Below are positions 24,901 to 36,900 of a DNA stretch of 64,000 bases, piece after piece; position 1 is the first letter of the stretch, and each line of letters begins with the position of its first letter. This DNA comes from Formicarius rufipectus (taxonomy: Eukaryota; Chordata; Aves; Passeriformes; Formicariidae), in assembly GCA_013399695.1 (NCBI GenBank), contig VXAU01002072.1, positions 558,001 through 622,000 of the forward strand. The letters are read 5' to 3'. The position numbers were made by a program, and so were the translations under genes. The notes beneath the pieces are model-generated. The model did no database searches and had not been told where the DNA came from. It saw nothing but the letters and a program-made list of their open reading frames with translations.

Positions 24901-27900
24901 TTGCTTTCAAAGACTTTTCACAACTCTACCCAGTAAGGAGTTCTCTGCCATATTGCCCTCCAAAAACCCAACCATAACTTCAGGAAGAGGATTTATGACA
25001 CAAGAGGACGCCTAGACAAAAAAAGAGCCAGGACTGAAACCATCTGAAAGCCCTCACCTTCCTCTGAAAATCCCTGTGCAACATACCCCACATGCTGGAG
25101 ATTTGCCCAAATGCTAAACCAGGCCATAACAGTAAGCCTTGGGAGATGATAGGATGCCAAAACGGACACAAGCAATGGCCTGCAAAAACTGATGCAAAGA
25201 CTAATACCTTTCGACAGCCCTCACTTTACTTTAGAGCCCCCTTCCCAGCCCCCCTTAACACACTAGAGCTCTTGGTCTTACTTGACTCTAAAGCAAAAGG
25301 CTAAGCCTATTCCTCTCCATAACACAAGGACCAGAAAAAGTTCACTGAACTGCAATCTTCCAGAGGCCCTCTCCACCATTTGCAGCCCCATCACATGGCA
25401 CCTACATATTTCCCATCTTTCCAAGCCCTAAGCATAATATTCACCCCAGAAATAACCAAACCCCTAGACTACGCCCATCTCAAATGTTAACCACCAACTA
25501 TGGATTACATTAAAAAGGGGGCTGGGACTGAAAGCTTTTGGCAGCCCCCACCTTGCCTTGGCAGGCCCCTTGCAATCCCACTTGCTGGGGCTCTGTGCTT
25601 TCTCTCTCTGCTAACTAATCCTCCACAGCTCCCATTATACCACAGCTCTGTGTTTTCTCTCTTTTCTGAGTCTAACTGCAGGCTAAAGATGACTACTAAA
25701 AGAACGTTATGTGGATCAGGGGACTGAAAAGTAATAGTTATGAGGAAAGAAAGATTAATTCTTCCCATTTCTAATTTGAAATCTATATTACTGTGACCAA
25801 ATTGAGGTGTGGGACTCTCTGGAAACGAATAGCTGTGGATCTTAATTTTCCTAGAGCGGCTTGGTCTTCTTTCCTTATACTTTTTTTCCTTCTCATCCTC
25901 TTTCAAAAAGAAGACTCTAGCCAATGAAAGCATTTACCAAATTCCTGGCAAATGCAGGAAATTGTTTCACATCAAATAAAAAAAAATAAATCTGGTAAAC
26001 ACAACATATTTTGTATTGGAATTCACAACAGCTTTCTTTTAAAATTCTTCCATATCTCTACTGTTAATATTTTTAAATTCTGATACTTAAAAGATAACAT
26101 GCTCACACAACATACTATCGTAATTTTTTCTCCTCAGGCTTTTTGAGTCAGTGGTAATTCTATGCCCCAGATTCATGCCCCCTTAAAATCTCCCATGAAT
26201 AACAAAACAGCAAATACTTTTACATGAAAGCAATATAAATTTATACCTACCCTCACAATGATCTTTTCAGAGACATTTGCAGATAGTAGGTAGAGTTGAT
26301 CCTGAGAGACAGCATACAGTCCAACTACCAGCATGAAGTATCTAATTTGAAATTGATTTATTGAAGACAATAATTGAAGTAATGCCTTCTCACAGAAAAA
26401 AAAAATGAAATGTTTTTAAGATAGCTATTATTATTGGTACATAAAAAGAGAGCCAGAATGTTTTTTTTAAGTATATACATTATAATAGGAAATAGGAAGG
26501 GCTTTTTTTCACTCTCAAAAAATATGCTCTTACAATTTCCACAGTTACTAAAATTAACAAAAAGTTACAGTAATTCTGACAAATTTAAGCAATGAATGTT
26601 CAAAGATGAAAACCTTTCCTTCCTCAGAAGAAAGTTATCATTATTTGTTTTTTTGACTTCCTGACTTTGTCAGCCATTAATTATTCTGCCTATGATTTCC
26701 TGAAACTATCTCTAACCATGAGGATGAGGTTTGGGGTTTTTTTATTTCTCATAATTCTGTAATTCCGGGGGAAGGAGGCCTTTGAGCATATACCAAGTAC
26801 CACAGAATTTGAAATAAAACTTCATAATACTGAGATTTTTCACAAGCATTAGCCTCATTATAAAGCAGACCTTCTCTTTTCCACTTCCAACACACAGGTC
26901 AACCAGCCACAGCAATACCTCAATACCTTTGGTCAGGATTAGGTTTCCCTCTTTTTCTCATATTATTTGCTGTTGTTTCACTGAAATGCAGCCTTCCCAG
27001 TGTTACTTTAGTCACCTGGTCTCCTGGCAGATCAACTCTAAAATAGAAAAGGAAAGAAGATCAGGGAAGTAAGCATTCAGAGATCTGCTCATGCCAGATT
27101 TCCTCAAACTCATTAAAACGGTTCTAAGAAAAACTGACAGATGAAAAAAAACAGAGGAACTCCAGTAAAAATGTGGTAACCTTGATTTCTAAAAACATAT
27201 AAAAAACAGTGACTATATCAAGGACATAAACAAGATAGAGCACCAGCAGTGCAAACTGTTCTTAGTAATAAGAGTTTTGTGTTTCTTGGTCTATTTGTAC
27301 AGTCTTGAATGCAATAAAACTGTATGTGTTCCATACGATGGCTATTTGCTGTTTGCCAAGGTTAATAGCTGCATGCTGATTATTGGACCTGAATTTCCAC
27401 ATTAAAATTAATAGATCTTACTGCTTGCCCTTTTTCTCATCTGCACCTAATTTTTGTGTCTGCAAGTACAAAACAGACACCCCTGTCTCAAATACATAGT
27501 GGGACTGCTCCTGTAAGTGACAAAGAGATGGTATGGATAAAATTACAGTCCACCTAACAGTCACATATGAAACAATTTACATATACACAGGATCTATTTG
27601 TCAGTACACAAAAGGAAGAAAAATGTCATGATAATTTAGTGAAAAATCAAGCTCTTCTCCCAAGCTCAAAGTTCAGTTTTGCTAATATTATAGTGCAGCT
27701 TTTATCCCAGCACTGTCCTGTCTAACTTGACATTGTCTTACCTCCTTGTGTTGTAAGGCTGATTTAATTGTTTATAGAGAACAGAACAATTCCAATAGAA
27801 GACATTTATGCCAGAAGAATAAACATTGATTCTGCCAGTGAGTTAAGATGCTGAAGAATGGCAGAGTTCCAGGAAGATGCTACATGTATGTTTCTAGCAG

Positions 27901-30900
27901 AGGCATTCCCCCTTAAAGAACTGCAAATATGTCTCACACCCATATAGGATAGAAACATTACTGACATTTTTTAAGACTGGAAATGCACCTGCAATATAGC
28001 TCTGAGCAGCATACAAGAGTGTTGCTAGCTGAATATAAATGTTTTGGATAGACATCCTTAACACATTTGTAAAGCTGCTGAAAATTGTCCTTAATGTAGG
28101 GTGACCTTAATGCAGATATATGTTACTATTGTGATTCTGTGTGTGCACTCAGATTGGAATTTGGACAAAAATCCAAAAATTGGCTTAGAGGTACTATAAG
28201 TCTTCAAGAAACAACCATTTCACATTTCAAACCAATCACATACTGAATTAAAATGGAGTAATTTTCTCAAAATTCTTACTTAACAGGATGGAAAGGTTTT
28301 TTGCTTCGATCTGACTGAGACTGTTCGATAGTAATTGTTTGATTTGGAGCTTCTACCTATAAAAGGAAAATAATTTTCAAAAATGACAAAATTATTAAAT
28401 TTTCAAACAAAAACAGAAATAGAAATTAACAGGCAAATTTTGTCTGAAATAGTGAAGTCTCCCTCATTTCTAATGGAACTACATAGAAATTCATGCAGGA
28501 ACTGACTCAGGATTGATTGATAATTGACAGTCTGAAGATTCGAGTCTTTCTGTGGATGTAGTTTGAAAGAAAAGGAGAAAAAGAACAGAAAAAGGAAATT
28601 AAGTCATGCATTAATTCACAAAAGAAAAAGTGCTGTCTGAATCCAGGCTGTTACTAGCTCATACTATGCCAAAGCATAAATGCAACATGGGAACTGAACA
28701 TATAGAAGGTAGTTCCATGCTCCATAAATTATTTTAATGCCAATTTCTGTACCTTTCTGGAATGGTACCAAGTAGCACTTTGCTTCAGATGGGAACATAT
28801 GACAGCAATATTTACTATTTACCTTTGCATTAGAATGCATTAAGCAAAACTGGTAGTAACTGCTGAGTAAAACAGTTACATGGATTTTTTTTTTTTTTTT
28901 AAATCACAGAATGTTGGTAGTAAGTAAAAAGAGCCTGGTAAAAAAATCTTTCACAAATGTTACAGTTTCTTACCACTTCTGTATATGCAGATTTCTGAAC
29001 CCATACTGGAAAAAAATGGGTAATTTTATAAAATAGCACCTTTTTTTGTTTGGGGTTTTTTTGTTCGTTTGGGGGCTTTATGGCTTTTTTTGGGTTTGTT
29101 TTTTGTTTGTTTGTTTTTTTGCAAAAAAGTTCCACACAGAAGTCACTAGTAGCTTGAATGAGTTCTCTTTTGTCAGATTGTGGTAAAAAAATACTTTAAA
29201 AAGAGTTCTTTTTAATTATTTACCTCATTATACTTTCAGTTATTTACCTCATTATATTGATAACTTAAAGTAATAATCCCAGAAAGGAGAAACACTTGCC
29301 TTAATTCCATAAGCTTTCAAGTAAAACTTTTCTATTGGTTTCCCCCCTAGCTGAGTTTTGACGTATTTTGGATGTCCAGTGATTCTAATATGGACTGTGA
29401 TTTGGAAATGATTCTTCTTCTGGCACACAAAGGCATCATCTGCTGTTGAAAAATTAAATCCTTTATCTGTGACAATGTGATACCCCACAGCAGGTCTACA
29501 AAAACAAGAAGAACAGCAAGTTTGAGTACTGAGATTTTTGACTGACATCTTGAGTTTCCATTTTTTTATGCAAGCTGAAAATCCATCTGACTTTTAGTGG
29601 CAAAATGAGAGCTGAAATACATCCTTACAATCACCTGTTCTACTAATAATTTTTTCATAGCCCCTCCTGGTGCAAAAATGAAAAATCATGTAATGCATTC
29701 TCTAATTCTAGTCTGACACGTGAAATGTTTGGAAACCAGAGGTGGAGAGGCTTACATAATCCTCACTTATAAATCTGATACAGAGGAATTCTGTGCACCT
29801 AAAATCACAACCAGACCTTTTAGTGTATTGAATCCTTCATTATAGCATTGCTATAAACAACAGTCTGCAGCCAGTGCTGCAGGCAACAATGTGCTAATGA
29901 GCCAGCAAGACTCCCTGTTTCATTCATGAATTCCCACACCAAACTCTTCTGCAGAAGCTACTGGGACCCAAATAAGGCTTTACTCAGGCGAAAAGAAAAG
30001 CTATCGGTACTGACCCTCTGGCCATATGACTGAAAAACTCTTCCTTATATGTTGTCCTTCCTACTCCAACTAAAGCAACCTTATTTTATTTATTCAAAAG
30101 GTTAATTTGGCACCCAAGGAGCAAGAGTATGCTATCCTTATGATTCACAGTAAACAAGGAAAGGTATCAAAAGATCTTTGATTTAAGTGATGGTCTTAAT
30201 AACAGGACTACATGGCAAGGTTCTCTTATATAGGCATTTGTCTTTCTTGCTGATGAAAGTTTGATAATGATGATCTTCTCTGATGCTACTGAGAATTTCT
30301 CATTAACACAATTACTGAAGATGGCTTTTCATAATTCTTCCATTCATTTGCAAATTATTAGTTGGAAAAATCAAAATGTACAGAATTCATAAGAAACACA
30401 CAGACTTCATTATCTTTTTATAAATTATGAACAAAAATCCCCTTTCAAACAATCATTGATTATCTGGGACAGTGAAAAAAGGGAAAACTATAATTATTTC
30501 AAAACTACTAAGTCATGTGTTACTTCATATTTAAAAGTGTAACAGTCCACCATCTCCCCAAACCATCATTATTAAGGAAGTAAAACTTCTTCAGTTTCTT
30601 CCTACAATAGGCAATTTTTTATTTATGTAGGGACTGTATGTATTTCAGAGTAGGAAAAGGAGTAATTTTTCAGATTTAGATGAGCAGAAAGTTTATTAAC
30701 CCATATCCTTAAAGCAATTTCAGACTATTTCCTTGTATGCAGACAAGAAGCTTGAGAAACAAAATGACAAATTTCCATATCTCCAAGTTGAAGTGTCTGG
30801 AACAATGACTCCCAAAGAGCAATTTCATGTTATAATTTTCTAAGTATGTCAATTACAGTAATTAAGAGCAAATACAGTTTTTGTTCTTAGTATGCAAATA

Positions 30901-33900
30901 AGGGTGAGTCTTACAGTAAATAACTTTTAGGTAGCAAGGGATATTCCTGTCACACAAGTGTCCCTATTGGAAATAAGTTTCAAATTCCTTTTTCTATTCA
31001 GAAATTAAATCTTCAGACAACATCTTTGGAACAGAGCCCCACCAATACATTGCAAGGGGCCAAGGCAGTGCCGTCAGGCACAACGCAGGGCATAATTAAT
31101 AGCAGAGTAACCTTTTCTAATGAATCTTCCTCAGCTGACAGCATTTTGTTTGTGAAAATTAAATAACCAAAAGGTTAAAATACTGCATGAATAAAATGGA
31201 AAATAATGATTAACCTGAGAAATGCCCCTGAAGTGGGCACAGCAATTTGAAGGCACAGGATCAAGTCATCTACATTGAACAATGTTAAACTTCTGAGTTT
31301 CTTTTGGAATCTTCTGAGACTAACAGAAGACAAGATCACTACCCAGAAAATCTATGCAGTGTGTCGTAATTACAGTGCATCTTGGAACAATGGCACTACT
31401 GTTGATCTCACTTAAAAGTAATACTGACTTCCTCTTTAAATAACATCTCAATATCCTTCACAGTAATGGCAACAGTGCAAAAGATTTACACAGGAAAACT
31501 CTCGATCTTTGTCTGAACAGTTGCATGCCATACAAAGATATCTATAATTTCTAAGACTTAGGTTATACGAGCCCAGAAGTAATACAGTTATCCTCTAATA
31601 TCATTTTTGTGTATGTTTTAGGCCACTAGAAAGGAAGGTGCCACATGCTTAATAATTACTTGCCCCAAGGTGCTTGACAAAATAAACAAGTTAACAGGCA
31701 TTTTAACTCACTTTTCTTTTGACCCTAAGTCCCAGAAGGGAAGTCAGAAAACTGCCAGTGTTTAAAGTTCCACTTATCTGATACATCTGCCAGTTCATAC
31801 TTCATCATGCCTGTTATATTTTCTTCTCCAATCTTATTTTCAGTAAGAACAAGGGTTGCCAAACTACAATAACGCGGGGNACAAGAAACCACTTTTTCAA
31901 GTGCAAACATCAGTACTTACAGTTTTTCATAATTAGAGTTAAATAAGCTGTTCCACTGAGAAGTTTGATATGGGTGCCATGTTAGAACTTGACAGCATTT
32001 TTCTAAAGCTCCATTCTGTCCATCACTGTCATATTCTTGCACTTCAGCAGCAAAGTCCTTAACAGTTGCTGTAGAGAGACAGTGATAATTCAGTCATTAC
32101 TTTTGGAACTAGACAAAAATCCTGCATAAAAATTTTTATAAATATATTTACAAATACACACATACATATAAATCAAAAATGCATTTCATATATATTTAAA
32201 TCTGATTGCCCTTTGCAGTTATTCCAAAAGATTGTCTTATATTCCCTTGTTCTAGAAAACAAACTTTTCAGCTCTCCTCATTTGCAAAATATTACACAAG
32301 TAGCCCTTCCTAATTTTTATTCTCTCCAAAAGGATGGATAGTTTCCTTTGGGGAGTTGGGGAAAGGAAAACATAGCATTTTACAGTACATCTGCAACAGT
32401 GCAAGAAGCAATTAAGCAAAATAATTACATTTGTTTCCCATTCTCCCTACTGCAGATTTAAACTGGAAAATAAACAGCAGGAGGCACAGTTTTGCAAGAG
32501 CAAGCACATTCACCACTACATCTGTTTGATCCAGTTACTGCCTTCACAATGTTCATTATAGATTTTTGAAACAGACAGGGTCAACCACAATTCTCTGATA
32601 TATTATCTATTTTATGAAGACAGAGAAGAATGTGATAAGGGAGACAGATAAATAGTGCAGTAAGGATAGGAGAAATTATGTCATTGAGCATATAAACTAA
32701 GACCCACTCACGGCCAACGACAGCACAGGAAGACAGAGCCTACTGAATCATTTCAGGCCCAAGCTTCTTTAGCAAGTCTCCACTTCTGGCATACCGCAGA
32801 GTAAAGAAATATAGATACAGATAGATATAGTTATATAGATAAAACACCACAGTAAAGAAATTCACACCTCATTTATAAATGATCCCCAAGCCATTTTTTA
32901 CCAATGGCTGTGTTCTTTTTCCAATGCACATGTCAGTGAGATTTTATTAACAGTGACACCCAAAGAAAGCCTATTTCAAAGCTATGTCTTTAAGCATTAA
33001 AAACAGCAATAAAAATTTTAGATACAAAAGTATCTGCTTGTCTTCTCCTTCCAGCAGTGGTTGACTTAGAGAATTAGTCACAATCAAGAAACACTGATCA
33101 AATAATAGGTACCATAGGAAAAGTAACCTTCTGATTCCAGTTGCTATGTACTAGAAATGTACCAAAAGATTGATTTAATGCTGAAAAATAACTCTGAAGA
33201 AATAAGAAACAACTCTCAAATTTATCACTAACAGACATGGGTGAAAATTCCTCAGATAAACTCTTCATTACAAACCATTCATTTGTAGAGAGCCTCACAC
33301 TTCACAGAAGCTGACTCATTTCTGTACATGCCTGATAAGGGTTTTTTCATAAATTGGTATAAGTTTAGCATTCTTATCTTGATAAAACAATGAATACAAT
33401 TAATTTGGGGAAGAAGTGGGAAAGCACATACAGCTTTCACCAAGGTTGCACATGGACACACTTTGTAGAAAAAACATGGAGTGGAGGTGATAAAAGGAAG
33501 CCACAACCTCTTTACTCATCCACCATGTTAATTCCCCGTTGCACAGGCACAAGAAGGTTTCTTTGCCCAGTCAATTTAGCATCAAGCAAGGTCAGCAGAG
33601 TATGGTATCATCTGTGTACTGGAGGCTCACTCACACATGGATATCAGAATATCCTGTCCAGAGAATCCTTGGGAAACATGAACCTCTAATGTTGCTTCTC
33701 TCTTCATCAAATATAAATAGGTCTTGGTTTTGCAAAAGACTGAAAAGGTAAATTCGTCCAAACCTGGTAGTGGAGTACAGACCATTAATACCACTACCTT
33801 TTCAGAGCTAGAAGGAGATGTGCTCTTAAAGTATTCACTTGTTTATGGCATAAAACATTAAATTTCTTCTTCACAGAGATTCTTACCTTGTCGGGAGTCC

Positions 33901-36900
33901 TGAGACTGCACTGGAGAATCAGTGACATCGCCCAATAGTTGGGAAAGCTTTCTTTTTTTGCCTGATGCTGCAGAAATACTTTTTTAAAAACACATGTTGC
34001 ATTACTCACTTTAAGTTTAAATACAGCTATTACAGAATCATAAGAGGAGAACACCCAGGTATCTATTATCCCATTTTAACTGCACTGTCATGCGAATTCT
34101 GGTTTGTCAGGGGGAGGAGATTGTTGTTGGTTTTTAAAACTGAATTATCCAATTTTTTCCTTCCAAAACATAATATTTTTTTAAATTTCAAATAAATAAA
34201 GAAATTGGTCTCTTTTTTAAAAATTTACACAGTTTTAAGTGGCAGGAGGTTACTCTTTCTTGGTATCTGCATTAAAATGACAGCTTTTATCTTGAATAAT
34301 TGTACTGCTCTGAGCATGACTGCACTTTCGTTCTTGTAGAGAAAACAAAAGTGGCAGGTAACAGCTTTTCCCTTTGCCAGAGAGTGAAATTTCAAAAAAT
34401 GTGCAAAAGGAAAAAAAAAATTACAAAGTTTTGATACTACAGAATGTAAACTAGAATATCCTAACAGACAATCACTCCTCCTGGATGGGGAAAAAAAACA
34501 AGTCAAACTCCAGGTTTCAGTCAGGGCCAGCAGGAACTCAAACTAAGGTTTCTCCATGTCAATGCATTCTTAATGAGTATCATGGTTGTATGCTTGCACT
34601 AGTAAGTGTATTCTACCAGTTAATGTTAGAATAGTGGGGTATTTTAAATAATTAAGCATCCACAACACAGTGGGAGGTTAATATGAGAGATGCCATATGA
34701 ATACTATTTCACTTTATTACATAGATACTACAATTTTTTTCTTATGTCACCTGCTAGAACACTTGCCAGATCCTTATAGACAAATCCCTACAACAGGTAA
34801 TGCAAAACGAGAATATTTTTATCATCCAGATTAAAGCACACCTTGAGCCCTCCTTTGCCTTCTAAATTTTTTAAAATTGAAAACCATTCCTACTTCCAAT
34901 CTGAACTTCAATTAAGATATTGTAAAGAACACTCCATGACAAATGTCTCAAAAATGTCTAAATACTGCCATCCTGTGGAAAACCCTACACCCACGGAGAA
35001 TTACAAGCAGTCTTAAACCATGTCTTCTACCAGCTCTACCTTGTGGGTTTTTTTATCTATCTCATCCTTTGCATAAAAACTTTATCATTTACCCAGACAT
35101 ATGAGATGCATTAGGCTGAAAGTATGAATAATTAAAACCCAAACAGCTGGAGGACGTAGAATGATTCAAACGAGTCACAGTGTTTTCTGTCTTCAGGCAG
35201 CAGCCTTGGGAGGTGGTGCAAGGATGCCCAATGGCACCAGGATCAGAGTAAGCCTCCATCAACCTGCAGGGAAGCTTGCTGGGTGCCACAGCAGGTGGAC
35301 ATGGGAATGGAGGCTGAAGCCCACTGGGCCACGTGGTATCACACCATGGGGCTGCAGAAAATAAATGGACAAGAAAATAAGAACAAGGAAGAGGAGCTGG
35401 AGACCTTGCTACGAGCTTGGGAGAAGCTAAATTCATGTCACCTACTCTGTAGCTGTGGTGGAGAACATGGTTCTGATCCAGAGTCTGGTGGGGAGTCTGG
35501 CAACTTGCTCTGCCTAGAGATGAAAAAGAGATTTTAATTTCTACTGGAATAAGACATGGAGGATGACAATAGCCAATGGTGACAGCAGATGGGGGACCAC
35601 CAGTGCTTCTGACAATGGTCTTCAGGAAGCATTGCTCACCATGTCTGCTGCCCTTTCTCACAGGAGCAACACCACTTACACTTCATCAGACTATCTCCTA
35701 TGGCCCCTCCCGCCTCTCTGCCATGCAGGGAGGCCCCATCCATACCAGTTCTTGCCCAAACGCCGCCTTCACAACCTGCTGACTTCAATCTTCCTTCCTT
35801 CCATGAGCAGTTCTCCAGTTACTTCTGGGCACACCAGTGACTCAATAGATGGAGCTCAGAAGGGATTTAAGGCCCTGTTCTCCTATACTATGGGTTAAAG
35901 ACCTGTAGCACCTTCATCAGGAGCCAATTTCTTAAGACCATTGTTTGGCCAAAGTGCTCTCAGTCTCTCTCTGTCAGATGGCAGCAGGTTCCATCTTAGC
36001 ACCCCTCTCACCGTGAGAGGCAGCCCAAGTGTGGAGGGAAGAGGGGACCGATGCACTGGTAGAAAACACATGTGCCCAGTTTGAAATACAAGCTTTTATG
36101 AGCTCATCAAAAAAGTCCAGAAGCTTATCATGGGTTTTCCAAGGGCAATGAGCTGCCTTTCTTCTCATCATTTCTACATAATCTTTCCATTTTTCTTCAT
36201 TTGGAAGAGTATAGCAAGGGACCAATAACTAATAGCTACTATCTTTAAACCATAAAAGCATTAAAAATACGAAGTACTAACAGGTACATTCCAACAGCCT
36301 CCACAAAAAGCTTCAAAATCCAAACAAACCCTAAAAAACTCCTCGTTCCTCACAGAAGAGAAGCCATTCATTCATTTTTTAAGCCAAACACCATTGCTGA
36401 CCCATTATTTGTAGTGCAGAGTTTATCAACAAACACAAGGAGTTGCAGGCATCTAGGGATCAGGAAGGAGGGAGAAGCACTTGGTTCCAAGTGGAGCCTC
36501 AGAAAGAATGAGGGAGGAAGGATGCTTCCCAAGTGTTTTAACTGCATATATTTTCTCTATTTCAATACACATCAATGATCAAAAGTTTGTGTTAACTGGT
36601 AAAAAAATAAAAATTTCTTGCACCTGGGCTCTCTTGCCCATGACAAAGGATGCTCTTGATGTGCTGGCCCATACAGGCCCCCCCACAGTATCGTTGACCC
36701 AACACTTCCATGAAAATACGTGCTGACTAACACTCTGCTGTGCCAGATTTAGGCAGAGATGGGCTGCTGTCTTCTGTGCAGCAACAGAAGCAGGAAGCTC
36801 ATCTCCCAGTTCATTTGGATTGGAAAGCAGGGCCACCTCCATAGAAGCTCAGGGTTACTGGCAGTCAGGATTGCACATGAGAAACACCCTTGGCACCTTG

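Larger units (their letters stand above)
22926..28279. other. MYRFL: MYRFL introns 9-12, non-coding sequence
   Basis: Introns 27038-28279, 26342-26926, 23511-26250 and 22926-23309. Apart from the tandem repeat in the third of these, nothing recognisable was seen. Confidence 0.6.

Noticed and set aside
31725..31910. 61-codon minus-strand open frame just past MYRFL exon 7
   Set aside because: It begins inside intron 7 after a strong GTAAGTAC donor, spans the N at 31880, and does not resemble the MYRF family; exon 8 continues the conserved domain without it.
35089..35661. 190-codon minus-strand open frame covering exons 3 and 4
   Set aside because: The frame is a read-through of exon 3 in the wrong frame, the 94-bp intron and exon 4. 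The conserved LPDSPPDSGSE motif lies in another frame of exon 3, so the long frame is not the protein.
35974..36225. 83-codon minus-strand open frame in intron 2
   Set aside because: The peptide looks protein-like in places, but no family was recognised and exons 2 and 3 join in frame without it. Kept only as part of the GC-richer block.
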